Positions 30,768 to 39,340 of a DNA stretch of 64,000 nt are shown here, in pieces (position 1 is the stretch's first letter; each line of letters begins with the position of its first letter). The stretch spans positions 62,001 through 126,000 of the forward strand of contig CAJXMO010000003.1 in NCBI GenBank assembly GCA_913056495.1, given 5' to 3'. The stretch comes from an uncultured Alteromonadaceae bacterium. Its GTDB lineage: Bacteria > Pseudomonadota > Gammaproteobacteria > Enterobacterales > Alteromonadaceae. Position numbers and translations under genes: made by a program. The notes under the pieces are model-generated. The model was not told the DNA's origin, did not search any database, and saw only the letters and a list, made by a program, of their open reading frames with translations.

Positions 30768-31061
30768 ATGAGCATGTCGAATGAAGGTTATCATGAGCCA
30801 ATTGATGAATTATCGGATGAGACTCGGGATATGCACCGCGCCATTACTTCATTAATGGAAGAGCTGGAGGCTGTTGACTGGTATAACCAAAGAGTAGATG
30901 CCTGTAAGGACGAAGAGTTAAAACAAATATTAATTCATAATCGGGATGAAGAAAAAGAGCATGCTGCTATGGTACTGGAGTGGATCAGACGGCGTGATAA
31001 AGTATTAGACGATGAACTCAAAGATTATTTGTTTACGAGCAAAAGCTTATCTCACGATTAA
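30768..31061 (+). CDS. EncFtn-type ferritin-like protein, no encapsulin partner seen
   Basis: 97 residues, well preceded by AAAGGGGAATG. The sequence closely follows encapsulated ferritins: TRDMHRAITSLMEELEAVDW and HNRDEEKEHAAMVLEWIRRR. The iron site residues of the Rhodospirillum rubrum protein, Glu32, Glu62 and His65, are present at the same numbers. EncFtn proteins form annular decamers with ferroxidase activity and normally reside in an encapsulin shell, carrying a C-terminal targeting peptide. Here the protein stops after the helical core (DYLFTSKSLSHD) without such a tail, and neither neighbour is an encapsulin. It may work free in the cytoplasm or use a shell encoded elsewhere. Confidence 0.88.
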   Translation: MSMSNEGYHEPIDELSDETRDMHRAITSLMEELEAVDWYNQRVDACKDEELKQILIHNRDEEKEHAAMVLEWIRRRDKVLDDELKDYLFTSKSLSHD

Positions 31062-31080
31062 CCGAGTTTACGCTGTATAA

Positions 31081-31117
31081 AATCAAAAAAGCCCAGAAAA
31101 TCAGGGCTTTTTTGATT
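31081..31117. terminator. Bidirectional terminator between EncFtn gene and folE
   Basis: AATCAAAAAAGCCC pairs with GGGCTTTTTTGATT (31104-31117); it has A/T tracts on both sides and lies between convergent genes. Confidence 0.88.
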
Positions 31118-31219
31118 TAGCTGGAAACGGGTCCGGATACCGTTTCTATTAGATTTTAAGCAATGACATATTTGTAGTTCCATTTATGGCGTTCAAAATG
31201 TCGAGCCCAGCCTGGCAGT

Positions 31220-31861
31220 TTATTTAGCCAGAAACTCAGAGCGGGTGCTTGGATTGGTTTTAAACAAACCGCCGAGTGAGGTCGTTTGGGTTTTTGAGCT
31301 CATATCCATGATGCCGCGAGCTTTTACACAATAGTGGGTCGCTTTAATACTGACCGCTACATTGTCTGTTTCTAACAGTGTTTGAAGCGCAACCAGAATC
31401 TGTTGGTTCAGTCTTTCCTGAACCTGAGGGCGGCGTGAAAAAAAGGCAACAATTCGATTAATTTTAGATAATCCAATTACCTTTCCAGCCGGAATGTAAG
31501 CCACTTTCGCAAATCCGTCAATCGTTACAAAATGATGTTCGCAGGTACTGTTAACGGCAATGTCGTCAACAATAATCATTTCATCCACTTGCATCTTATT
31601 TTCAATCGTGGTGATTTTTGGAAACTGTTCGTAGTCTAAGCCGCTGAAAATTTCTTCAACATACATTTTAGCAATGCGATTAGGCGTATTGGCCAGACTA
31701 TCATCCGATAAATCCAGATTCAGCGTTTGCATTACTTGCGTCATTAGCCCTGTAATTTTGTCGATTTTTTCACTTCCAGACAACTGAGAGTCAACGCTTG
31801 GGGTTTCCAGTTTTCGTTCAATTAATGCTTGCTGTACGAGTTTAGCCTCATCACTTAGCAT
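31220..31861 (-). CDS. folE: GTP cyclohydrolase I
   Basis: 213 residues. The zinc ligands Cys107 and His110 in NSTCEHHF and Cys178 in [11 protein letters not shown] are present, as are [17 protein letters not shown] and [22 protein letters not shown]. It converts GTP to 7,8-dihydroneopterin triphosphate, the first step of folate and pterin synthesis. The gene appears monocistronic. Confidence 0.97.
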   Translation of the reverse strand: MLSDEAKLVQQALIERKLETPSVDSQLSGSEKIDKITGLMTQVMQTLNLDLSDDSLANTPNRIAKMYVEEIFSGLDYEQFPKITTIENKMQVDEMIIVDDIAVNSTCEHHFVTIDGFAKVAYIPAGKVIGLSKINRIVAFFSRRPQVQERLNQQILVALQTLLETDNVAVSIKATHYCVKARGIMDMSSKTQTTSLGGLFKTNPSTRSEFLAK

Positions 31862-32035
31862 ACAATACTCCGTTCAATCTTAAATACTGTGCCATGCAGG
31901 ACTTTGTTAATTCATAAATAATCTAGGGTAATATACATCAAGTCGGTGGGAATGGATCTAAAATATGTTCATAACTTAGATGAATACTTATCAACTAAAC
32001 CGTTTTTAAACAAATTTAGCTTGTTTTGTGAGGAA

Positions 32036-32073
32036 ATAAAAAGTGACTGGCCCTGCTTGAGTTAAAACAGGGC
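32036..32073 (-). terminator. Possible min operon terminator
   Basis: GCCCTG (32050-32055) and CAGGGC (32068-32073) form a 6-bp stem beyond the minE stop. A T-rich tract follows on the minus strand but is separated from the stem by about seven bases, so it is a weak candidate. Confidence 0.4.
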
Positions 32074-32080
32074 ATAGCGG

Positions 32081-32344
32081 TTACTTTTGATCTTCTGGCA
32101 GGGTGACGTTCAATTCTAATACAGACAAATCATCTTCGTTCTGGTCGAGCTGAACCGAAATTGCATCTGAATCAATATTGTCGTAATACTTACGAATCAC
32201 TTCCAAAATATCTTTTTCCATCTCACTGAGTTTATTGCTGGCCCCATCAGCGCGTCGGCGCTGGGCCACAATAATTTGCAAACGTTCTTTGGCTTGTGAG
32301 GCAGCCGTTTGCTTTTTAGGCTTAAAATAGCTTAATAATGACAT
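32081..32344 (-). CDS. minE: Cell division topological specificity factor MinE
   Basis: 87 residues. The N-terminal membrane/MinD-contact segment is followed by AKERLQIIVAQRRR, and the dimerisation domain by MEKDILEVIRKYY and LELNVTLPE. It forms the ring that drives MinCD oscillation. Last gene of minCDE, six bases after minD. Confidence 0.97.
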   Translation of the reverse strand: MSLLSYFKPKKQTAASQAKERLQIIVAQRRRADGASNKLSEMEKDILEVIRKYYDNIDSDAISVQLDQNEDDLSVLELNVTLPEDQK

Positions 32345-32350
32345 AATCCA

Positions 32351-33160
32351 TTAACCTCCGAATAATCGTTTGAAAATACCCTTTTTCTCTTCTGCAATAA
32401 AACGGTAATCAACTTTATTACCCAATAAGCGTTCAATGGTATCAAGATAAGCTTGACCTGCATCACTCTGTTCGTCAAGGATAACCGGCTCACCTAAGTT
32501 CGACGCTCTTAAAACCGCTTGAGATTCTGGGATAACACCGATTAATTTAACCGCCAGAATTTCTTTTACATCTTCTACGCTGAGCATATCGCCACGTTCA
32601 ACCCGACCCGGGTTATAACGGGTTAATAATAAATGCTCTTTAACCGGGTCTTTACCTTCTTCGGCGCGACGCGACTTAGAGGCTAAAATACCTAAAATTC
32701 GGTCTGAATCACGTACCGAAGACACTTCCGGATTGGTGACTACGATAGCTTCATCGGCAAAATAAAGTGCCATTAATGCACCCGCTTCAATACCGGCAGG
32801 CGAGTCACAAATAATATAATCAAAGGTTTCAGAAAGTTCGTTCAGAACTTTTTCAACACCTTCTTTAGTTAATGCATCTTTATCACGGGTTTGTGAAGCC
32901 GGCAGAATATATAAACCATCAACACGTTTATCTTTTATTAGTGTTTGGTTGAGGTTTGAATCACCATTAATCACGTTCACAAAATCATAAACCACGCGGC
33001 GCTCTACACCCATGATTAAATCCAGGTTACGTAAACCAATATCAAAATCTATGATAACGGTTTTATGGCCTTTTAAAGCCAGTCCTGTACCAATTGCCGC
33101 ACTCGATGTGGTTTTACCTACGCCACCTTTACCAGAGGTAACAACAATAATCCGAGCCAT
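32351..33160 (-). CDS. minD: Septum site-determining ATPase MinD
   Basis: 269 residues with the deviant Walker A SGKGGVGKTTSSAAIG at the N-terminus, DFDIGLRNLDLIMG, and a C-terminal amphipathic membrane-targeting helix (KGIFKRLFGG). It binds the inner membrane with ATP and recruits MinC to block polar septation. It is between minC (15 bases upstream) and minE. Confidence 0.98.
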   Translation of the reverse strand: MARIIVVTSGKGGVGKTTSSAAIGTGLALKGHKTVIIDFDIGLRNLDLIMGVERRVVYDFVNVINGDSNLNQTLIKDKRVDGLYILPASQTRDKDALTKEGVEKVLNELSETFDYIICDSPAGIEAGALMALYFADEAIVVTNPEVSSVRDSDRILGILASKSRRAEEGKDPVKEHLLLTRYNPGRVERGDMLSVEDVKEILAVKLIGVIPESQAVLRASNLGEPVILDEQSDAGQAYLDTIERLLGNKVDYRFIAEEKKGIFKRLFGG

Positions 33161-33175
33161 TGACTCACTCCCTAA

Positions 33176-33916
33176 CTAAATTTCTAAATCGGAAACGGCT
33201 AACTTATCGTCACCGTCTAAATATACAAAGCCAGCGCCATGACAACTTTGCTGTTGCAATTGTTCGCTGGTCCAATAATGACCATTAATACTGACTAATT
33301 CAGGTTCTAATTTGTTGGCAAAAATACGTGCTGATGAGTCACCTTGCGCACCGGCTACCGCTCTGCCGCGCAAAGTACCGTATACATGTATATTACCATC
33401 TGCGATAACTTCAGCGCCATTGCTAACTGCGCCAATTACGATTAAATCTGTATCTCTTGCATAAATTTGCTGACCAGAGCGCAAATTTTGTCGTATGATT
33501 TTTGCTGGAACATGGGTTGGTACTTTAACTTCAACCGGAACTTCAACTCGCTCATAGCGTACCTGAGTTTTACCATCTGCGCTGGTATTGGTTTGCGGAG
33601 CAGAGGGTTTTGATTCAGTTAAACAAGCCAGACCGGCTGATTTAGCTGACTCTTTTTGCATATCGCTCGCACCAGAAACACCCACAGCAACCAGCTCTAA
33701 TGCTTCAAGCTCTTGTTTAAGCTTAGCAAAGTCCAGTTCTATTTCATCCGCAACCTGACTGATATTAATTACAATCGGTGCCATTTTAAAGAATGAAGGA
33801 GCTTGTTGTATTTTGGCTGAAAGCGCCTGGATGATTTCGGCAACGTCGCCATTTTGAATATGCAGTACTGACAGGGTAAAGCTGCTGCCTTTTAATTCAA
33901 TTTTTGATTCAGACAT
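33176..33916 (-). CDS. minC: Septum site-determining protein MinC
   Basis: 246 residues. The N-terminal FtsZ-inhibiting domain begins KGSSFTLSVLHIQNGD. A variable Ser/Thr/Glu/Val linker follows, then the C-terminal beta-helix with GQQIYARDTDLIVIGAVSNG, AEVIADGNIHVYGTLRGRA and GAQGDSSARIFANKLEPELV. First gene of minCDE, divergent from ycgL, the usual arrangement in this group. Confidence 0.97.
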   Translation of the reverse strand: MSESKIELKGSSFTLSVLHIQNGDVAEIIQALSAKIQQAPSFFKMAPIVINISQVADEIELDFAKLKQELEALELVAVGVSGASDMQKESAKSAGLACLTESKPSAPQTNTSADGKTQVRYERVEVPVEVKVPTHVPAKIIRQNLRSGQQIYARDTDLIVIGAVSNGAEVIADGNIHVYGTLRGRAVAGAQGDSSARIFANKLEPELVSINGHYWTSEQLQQQSCHGAGFVYLDGDDKLAVSDLEI

Positions 33917-34078
33917 AAATGTTTTTATAAGAATTTTTAGTATTAATTGGAATAGAATACAGAGATAAAAGCATGTTATAGCGCGCTTTATATGAACGCA
34001 AGCATTTATCTCTTTATCAGAGCGTTATTTTAGGGCAAGATTGACACAATTGAGTATAAGGAATTTTATGCTCTCAAA

Positions 34079-34402
34079 ATGATTAAAAAAGGTGATATTG
34101 TGCTTTGTGCTGTCTATAAAAGTCGAAAATTAGAAGATACCTATTTATATGTAAAAGAAAGAGATAAATTCTCAGATGTCCCTGAATTTTTAATGGAAAA
34201 ATTTGGCGCACCGGAATTTGTATTAGTTCTCAACTTAGCCAAACGCGACTCGCTCGGTATTGCTGATATTGATAAAGTAAAAGCTGAATTAACTGAAAAA
34301 GGCTTTTATTTGCAATTGCCGCCACCGAAAGAAAGTATTCGGGAAGAGCATAAGGCCTATTTAAAAAAGCAAGGAATTACAATCAATGAAGAAACTCATT
34401 AA
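34079..34402 (+). CDS. ycgL: YcgL domain-containing protein
   Basis: 107 residues with the YcgL (DUF709) signature: CAVYKSRKLEDTYLYV, LMEKFGAPEFVLVLNL and KGFYLQLPPP. Function is unknown. It lies divergent from minC and overlaps the start of the lytic transglycosylase gene by 17 bases, so the two are translationally linked. AAGGA precedes the ATG. Confidence 0.92.
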   Translation: MIKKGDIVLCAVYKSRKLEDTYLYVKERDKFSDVPEFLMEKFGAPEFVLVLNLAKRDSLGIADIDKVKAELTEKGFYLQLPPPKESIREEHKAYLKKQGITINEETH

Positions 34403-35432
34403 AGCTGCGCTGATTGCTGCAGGTTTGCAATTCGCAGTCAGCCCAATGCTGGCAGCCGAAGAAGATTTCAGTGCTGATGAAGCTAAATTTAATCAGTTTG
34501 TGCTGGACCTGAAAGCGGAAGCTTTGGATAAAGGCTATGATAAAACTCTAGTTGAAAATGCATTTGCCGATATTAAGTTTAAGCCTAAAGTCATTAAAGC
34601 GGATCGCGGTCAACCTGAGTTTGTTGAAACCTTAGAAACGTATCTGGCAAAACGTGTAACCGATTGGACAGTTAATAAAGCACGTGAAGAATATAAAAAT
34701 CATAAAGCATTATTAGATAAAATTGGCGAGCAATTTGGTGTGCAACCCAGATTTATTGTTGCACTATGGGCACTGGAAAGCGCGTTTGGTAAATATCAGG
34801 GCAATATGCCGGTCATTTCATCGTTAGTGACTTTAACTTATGACAAACGTCGCAGCGCATTTTTTAAAGCTCAGTTATGGGATGCGCTTGACATAGTTCA
34901 AAGTGGCGATGCCTCACTTGAGCAATTAAAAGGTTCGTGGGCTGGTGCGATTGGGCAGGTTCAGTTTATTCCAAGTTCATTTAAAGCCTATGCGGTTGAT
35001 TTTGACGGTGACGGCATTAAAGATGTTTGGAAAAACAAAGCGGATGTATTTGCCAGTGCCGCCAATTATCTGGCAAGCGAAGGTTGGAACGACAACTTAA
35101 CCTGGGGCCGTCAGGTTAAAGTGCCGGACGATTTTAATTTTGATTATGCGATTCCGGCTAAAACCAATGGTCGCAGTGCCTGGCTGAAAAGCTGGAATGC
35201 CACACGGGTTAGTCTTGATGAGTGGCAGGCTCGAGGTGTCAGACGCATGAATGGCAATGACCTGCCAAAAGTAAATGTAAAAGCTGCCATGGTTCAGCCA
35301 GACGGACCTAAAGGCCGAATTTACCTGGCTTATGACAACTACAAAGTATTAATGCATTGGAACCGTTCGTATTATTTTGTTTCGTCAGTGGGCATTTTAG
35401 CTGACAGAATTGGCTACCCGGCCATTAAATAA
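34386..35432 (+). CDS. Lytic murein transglycosylase, MltB-like
   Basis: 348 residues with a cleavable signal peptide (ending near MLAAEE). There is no lipobox, so it is soluble in the periplasm, unlike E. coli MltB. The catalytic glutamate is Glu131 in VALWALESAFGKYQGN, and GSWAGAIGQVQFIPSSFKAYAVDFDGDG is the MltB family core. It cleaves the MurNAc-GlcNAc bond in peptidoglycan with 1,6-anhydro product formation. The SLT_2 domain covers most of the protein, and no C-terminal peptidoglycan-binding domain was recognised. It is coupled to ycgL. Confidence 0.92.
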   Translation: MKKLIKAALIAAGLQFAVSPMLAAEEDFSADEAKFNQFVLDLKAEALDKGYDKTLVENAFADIKFKPKVIKADRGQPEFVETLETYLAKRVTDWTVNKAREEYKNHKALLDKIGEQFGVQPRFIVALWALESAFGKYQGNMPVISSLVTLTYDKRRSAFFKAQLWDALDIVQSGDASLEQLKGSWAGAIGQVQFIPSSFKAYAVDFDGDGIKDVWKNKADVFASAANYLASEGWNDNLTWGRQVKVPDDFNFDYAIPAKTNGRSAWLKSWNATRVSLDEWQARGVRRMNGNDLPKVNVKAAMVQPDGPKGRIYLAYDNYKVLMHWNRSYYFVSSVGILADRIGYPAIK

Positions 35433-35457
35433 CTCAAACTAAATCACTGTAATTCAC

Positions 35458-35501
35458 AAATGGTCTGTTAAAATAGCCTTTTAACAGACCATTTTTATTT
35501 T
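35458..35501 (+). terminator. Terminator after the lytic transglycosylase gene
   Basis: AATGGTCTGTTAAAA and TTTTAACAGACCATT form a 15-bp perfect stem around TAGCC, followed by TTTATTTT. The ycgN start lies only 16 bases beyond, so ycgN must have its own promoter or some read-through. Confidence 0.92.
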
Positions 35502-35516
35502 AGAAAGAAGTAATTT

Positions 35517-36017
35517 ATGACGCAGCAAGCACCATTTTGGCAAACCAAAACCCTTGAACAAATGACACGTCAGGAATGGGAACAGATTTGTGACGGCTGC
35601 GGCAAATGCTGCTTGCATAAATTCATTGCTGATGATGAAGTAGAAGAAATTCAAACCACACATCAAATTAGTGAAGGCGAGCAGCTAGAATACACCAGCA
35701 TTGTTTGTCAGTACGTTAATGATAAAACCTGTGGCTGCACTGTCTATGATAAGCGCCGTAAGTTGGTACCTGACTGCGTTGAACTGACACCTGATAATTT
35801 AGACGACATATTTTATATGCCACCCAGCTGCAGTTATCGCAGGCTGCAAGAGGGCAAAGGGTTACCCAGCTGGCACCCGCTACTCAATAAGGGCAAAAAA
35901 TCTAAAATGCACCAGGCCGGCATGTCGATTCGCGGCAAAGTGATTAAAGACAATGAAGTTGATTTAGATTTTTTTGAAGACTATATAGTTGTCTGGCCGC
36001 TTAATGAGATTGATTAA
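35517..36017 (+). CDS. ycgN: YcgN family cysteine-cluster protein
   Basis: 166 residues. Cysteines cluster in ICDGCGKCCLHK (Cys25, 28, 31, 32) and in VCQYVNDKTCGCTVY, with a further VPDC and PSCSYR, the pattern of the UPF0153/YcgN family and of zinc- or iron-chelating CxxCxxCC proteins. The gene commonly sits near ycgL and min genes in gammaproteobacteria. Function is unknown. Confidence 0.9.
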   Translation: MTQQAPFWQTKTLEQMTRQEWEQICDGCGKCCLHKFIADDEVEEIQTTHQISEGEQLEYTSIVCQYVNDKTCGCTVYDKRRKLVPDCVELTPDNLDDIFYMPPSCSYRRLQEGKGLPSWHPLLNKGKKSKMHQAGMSIRGKVIKDNEVDLDFFEDYIVVWPLNEID

Positions 36018-36114
36018 TTTATGTAAGTTGCCATTGACTTTGGACAAGCTCTGACTTTCAGGTTAGGAAAATTGTAGATCGGCGTTTACGCTGTTGGGCG
36101 GCGCTGTCTTGTGT

Positions 36115-36512
36115 AAGTCGCCTTTCAGGGCGAAACAAAACAATAAACTAACCTCAACTCTTTCGAGCTAAAGCTCGACCTACAAAAACAACGACCAATG
36201 TAGGTCGTCCTTTAGGGCGAAACAAAGTAATCAATTTTATCACCTCATTCAGTTTTCGTGCTACAGCTCGACCGACAAAAACACCCGACCAATGTAGGTC
36301 GCCCTTTAGGGCGAAAATAAGCAATCAATTTTATCACCTCATTCAGTTTTCGTGCTACAGCTCGACCTACATAAACACCCGACCAATGTAGGTCGCCCTT
36401 TAGGGCGAAACAAAGCAATCAATTTTATCACACCCCATTCAAGTTAAAGCTCGACCTACAGTGCATGGCCGGAAATTCAGCTTAGGTTTGGTTGTTTTCG
36501 AGCTAAAGCTGG
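36115..36512. repeat. REP/BIME array, family 1 (three to four composite units)
   Basis: The array is built from two palindromes, CGCCCTTTAGGGCG and TCGAGCTAAAGCTCGA, each joined to GTAGG or CCTAC arms so that neighbours are inverted. Near-identical units recur with starts at about 36197, 36291 and 36386, a period of roughly 95 bases, with conserved spacers such as CAATAAACTAACCTC. The same units occur in the opposite orientation around the transposase at 43.9 kb. The stretch from ycgN to the B12 riboswitch holds no gene. Confidence 0.9.
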
Positions 36513-36576
36513 CTCAATAATAAAATAGTGATCTAACCGCTTTGAATTTTATATCTGTTGGCGTAACATATTTGCA

Positions 36577-36742
36577 AATCAGGTGTTTTTGCCTTTGTTG
36601 GCATAAAAATTAAACGGGAAACAGGTGAAAAACCTGTACTGCCCCCGCAACGGTAACTGTGAACCGCAACTTATAACCACTGTGTATTAGCATGGGAAGG
36701 TGTTGTCAGGTAATGATCAGGAGTCCGGAGACCGGCCTGATT
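36577..36742 (+). promoter_or_regulatory. Cobalamin (AdoCbl-type) riboswitch
   Basis: The conserved parts appear in order: P1 AATCAGG at 36577-36583, AAACGGGAA, ACAGGTG/ACCTGT hairpin, CTGCCCCCGCAACGG, GAACCGC, AGCATGGGAAGG, GTCAGGTAATGATCAGG and the B12 box AGTCCGGAGACCGGCC at 36722-36737, closed by CCTGATT at 36736-36742. It binds adenosylcobalamin and usually represses downstream genes. Here those are a membrane protein gene at 36893 and perhaps the three B12-assembly genes beyond. Confidence 0.97.
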
Positions 36743-36892
36743 AAGTTAATTTTTGAAACTGCGGAGGGCGGTTATCAAAGAGAACACACATTTATTTGTA
36801 TTGGTTGGTTCCGGTCTGTAATTTTTATCGTCAGCGGAAGGCCATGTCCTCTTTGTTTACCTCTCATCCTGTTACCTGATACGAGAAACAGA

Positions 36893-37492
36893 ATGAAAGT
36901 TACTTCAGACTCTACACACCTTAAAGCAATTATGTTAACGCTGGCTTTGGCATTACTCATGCTGGCTACCCGGGGCAACCACTGGCTATCGGACCTTAAT
37001 TTACCCAGTGCATCTGTTGCGATATTTTTTATTGCCGGATTTTATCTGGGCCAGTTTAAATTCTTTTCAGTGCTGTACATACTGACCTTAATACTCGACT
37101 TTTATGGAGCCTATAAACGCAATGATTATTCCGGTTGTTTAACCTTTGCTTATCCACTTTTAGTTTTGTCTTATTTAACTTTATTTTGTGCCGGACGATA
37201 CCTTAAAACTACCGCTGAACGCGCCAGTATTCATACGCTGGCGGTACGCTTGTTTAAACTTTACCTGACCCTGACTGTCGCTTCTGCTATCGCATTTTTA
37301 TGTTCAAAAGGCAGCTATTATCTGTTGTCAGGGTATTATCCTGAACCAAATTTGACACAATTCTTAGAACGCATTACTCGTTATTTCCCGAGTTATCTTG
37401 CCAATGCCTATTTATATGTCACCTGTGCTTTAGTATTGCATCTGATATTCTTAAATCTGGTTGTGAAGCCCAAATATAAACAAGTTAAGTAG
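36893..37492 (+). CDS. B12-riboswitch-controlled integral membrane protein, unidentified
   Basis: 199 residues from the ATG at 36893; the frame stays open upstream into the riboswitch, but that part is RNA structure. About five hydrophobic segments are visible: IMLTLALALLMLAT, ASVAIFFIAGFYLGQF with FFSVLYILTLIL, LLVLSYLTLFCAG, LYLTLTVASAIAFL and LYVTCALVLHLIFLNLVV. Size and topology resemble substrate-binding (S) components of ECF transporters. With the riboswitch and following cobC-like/cbiB/cobD genes this suggests uptake of a corrinoid or a B12 precursor. That is inference; I do not recognise a named family, and no ECF A/T components are present in the window. Confidence 0.65.
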   Translation: MKVTSDSTHLKAIMLTLALALLMLATRGNHWLSDLNLPSASVAIFFIAGFYLGQFKFFSVLYILTLILDFYGAYKRNDYSGCLTFAYPLLVLSYLTLFCAGRYLKTTAERASIHTLAVRLFKLYLTLTVASAIAFLCSKGSYYLLSGYYPEPNLTQFLERITRYFPSYLANAYLYVTCALVLHLIFLNLVVKPKYKQVK

Positions 37493-37729
37493 TTTTGAAT
37501 TTTAATGCTTAATAATTGAGTCTAAGCAGGTTCAATAGCACGGATAAACCTTTACGAAATAACCAAAAAAAGCTCTTTGAGGAAAAGTTGGGTTTCTTAA
37601 AACCGGTTGGCTTTAGTTGGGGTTGTTTGTCTGGTAAACAAACAGACTAGAGTCGTTATCGGTTTATTTGGTAAGTTTTAAATAGATCCCGAAACCGGCA
37701 AGTTAATTTTAATTAATCCATAACTGAAT

Positions 37730-38326
37730 ATGCACTTATTATTTCCAAAACCAGCATTGTTTTTAGCCCGCCATGGTCAAACCCAATGGAATCAGTCTGG
37801 ACTTTTACAAGGGCAATTGGATAGTCAATTGACTGCAGCCGGCCGCCAGCAAAGTCGGCAATTAGCTTTACAGCTGGCCACAGCCGAGATAGATCAAGTG
37901 GTTTGTTCTGATTTGAATCGTGCAAAACAAACGGCGGCTATTTGTGCCGGCTTATTGGATTGTCCGATACAAATCGACGCTGGACTAAATGAACAAAATT
38001 TTGGTGATTGGCAGGGCTTATCGATTGACTGGCTGATAAAAAACACGGGTTATCAAGCTGCGGCTTGTGCGCCAAACGGTGAATCAAATATTGAAGTCGC
38101 GAACCGGATGCAGCACACCGTTAGCACTATTTTAAAAAGATATAGTGGTCAGAATATTCTATTGATTGGCCATGGAACGGCCTTGAAGCATTATTTTACT
38201 GAGTATTTGACCGGGTTTGATCTTGCGAAAGCTGTGCCCGAGAATGGACAAGTTTATAAATTTAGTTACTGTCGTCGAGTGCATAATTTGATCAGAATTA
38301 AAAAAATGTCCGGTCAAGCGGCATGA
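37730..38326 (+). CDS. cobC: Histidine phosphatase, probable alpha-ribazole phosphatase (CobC)
   Basis: 198 residues. The phosphoglycerate-mutase-like motif is LARHGQTQWN (Arg14, His15, Gly16), with the second His in LLIGHGTALK and an acidic NEQNFGDWQG. CobC removes the phosphate from alpha-ribazole phosphate or adenosylcobalamin phosphate in the last B12 steps. The fold alone does not fix the substrate; the 4-base overlap with cbiB and the B12 riboswitch upstream support CobC. It follows the membrane protein by 237 bases, a gap with no recognised signal. Confidence 0.8.
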   Translation: MHLLFPKPALFLARHGQTQWNQSGLLQGQLDSQLTAAGRQQSRQLALQLATAEIDQVVCSDLNRAKQTAAICAGLLDCPIQIDAGLNEQNFGDWQGLSIDWLIKNTGYQAAACAPNGESNIEVANRMQHTVSTILKRYSGQNILLIGHGTALKHYFTEYLTGFDLAKAVPENGQVYKFSYCRRVHNLIRIKKMSGQAA

Positions 38327-39312
38327 CTTTAATGGACGACTTAACTGCTTTTAACCTGACGTTGGTTTTAATCGTTGCAGCGGTGCTTGATTGGATTTTA
38401 GGAGAGCCTGCTAAATATCATCCTTTAGTTGGCTTTGGTAATCTGGCGAACAAGCTTGAACGAAAAGCCAATACAGGTACGCCGGGCTCGCGGCTGGTTA
38501 AAGGCTGTCTGTGTTGGTGTGTTCTGGTTTTACCTGTGCCTTTGCTACTGGGGATGATGACAAGTCTGCCTTCTTTTTCGCAATACGCTCAGTTCATACT
38601 GGATACGCTTGTTGTATACTGGGCGTTAGGGCAGGCCAGTTTACGCCAGCATGGATTACAGATATATCAGGCACTGAAAACTCAAAATTTAAAGCAGGCA
38701 CAAATGTACACCGGCTATATTGTCAGCCGGGATACATCCGTGCTGGATGAAACTCAAATTTGCCGTGCGACGACTGAATCTATGCTGGAAAATGGACATG
38801 ATGCTGTCATTGCTACTTTATTCTGGTATGTAATTGGCGGTGCGCCTTTTGTTATTCTGCATCGTCTTGCTAATACTTTGGATGCAATGTGGGGTTATAA
38901 AAATAATCGTTATATCCATTTTGGAAAATACGCTGCAAGAGCTGACGATTTACTAGGGTATTTGTCTGCAAAAGTTACCGCCATTTTGTTTGCTTTTTTA
39001 GCCGCCATTAAAAAGGGCTCTGTGTTGGCTATTATACGCATACTCAAGCAGGCTTATTTTCAAGCTCAGGGTTACAAAAGTTTAAACGGTGGCTGGGCTA
39101 TGTCTGCCGGTGCAAGTTTAATACAGGTGACTTTGGGAGGGATTTCCAGATACGATGGAATTATTATTAGCAGCCCGGTTTTGGGTGAAGGGGAACCTCC
39201 GCAAGCAAAACATATCTGGCGCAGCTTAAGTGCCGTGGCCAAAGCGTGTATTTTATTTGTTTTATTGACTTTTCTGACTGAATTAGTCATTTTCAGTTTA
39301 GTGCAGTCGTAA
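38323..39312 (+). CDS. cbiB: Adenosylcobinamide-phosphate synthase CbiB
   Basis: 329 residues, an inner-membrane protein. It starts LTLVLIVAAVLDWILGEPAKYHPLVGFGNL, the CbiB signature, and has SRDTSVLDETQICRATTESMLEN and AGASLIQVTLGG. CbiB joins adenosylcobyric acid to (R)-1-amino-2-propanol phosphate. It is translationally coupled to the cobC-like gene (ATGA overlap) and followed 28 bases later by cobD. Confidence 0.93.
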   Translation: MTLMDDLTAFNLTLVLIVAAVLDWILGEPAKYHPLVGFGNLANKLERKANTGTPGSRLVKGCLCWCVLVLPVPLLLGMMTSLPSFSQYAQFILDTLVVYWALGQASLRQHGLQIYQALKTQNLKQAQMYTGYIVSRDTSVLDETQICRATTESMLENGHDAVIATLFWYVIGGAPFVILHRLANTLDAMWGYKNNRYIHFGKYAARADDLLGYLSAKVTAILFAFLAAIKKGSVLAIIRILKQAYFQAQGYKSLNGGWAMSAGASLIQVTLGGISRYDGIIISSPVLGEGEPPQAKHIWRSLSAVAKACILFVLLTFLTELVIFSLVQS

Positions 39313-39340
39313 CTTATGTTGGATTATTGAGAATATTATT

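Noticed and set aside
36692..36892. Upstream extension of the B12-controlled membrane protein
   Set aside because: It would begin inside the riboswitch B12-box region; the encoded residues are not membrane-like and the ATG at 36893 fits better.
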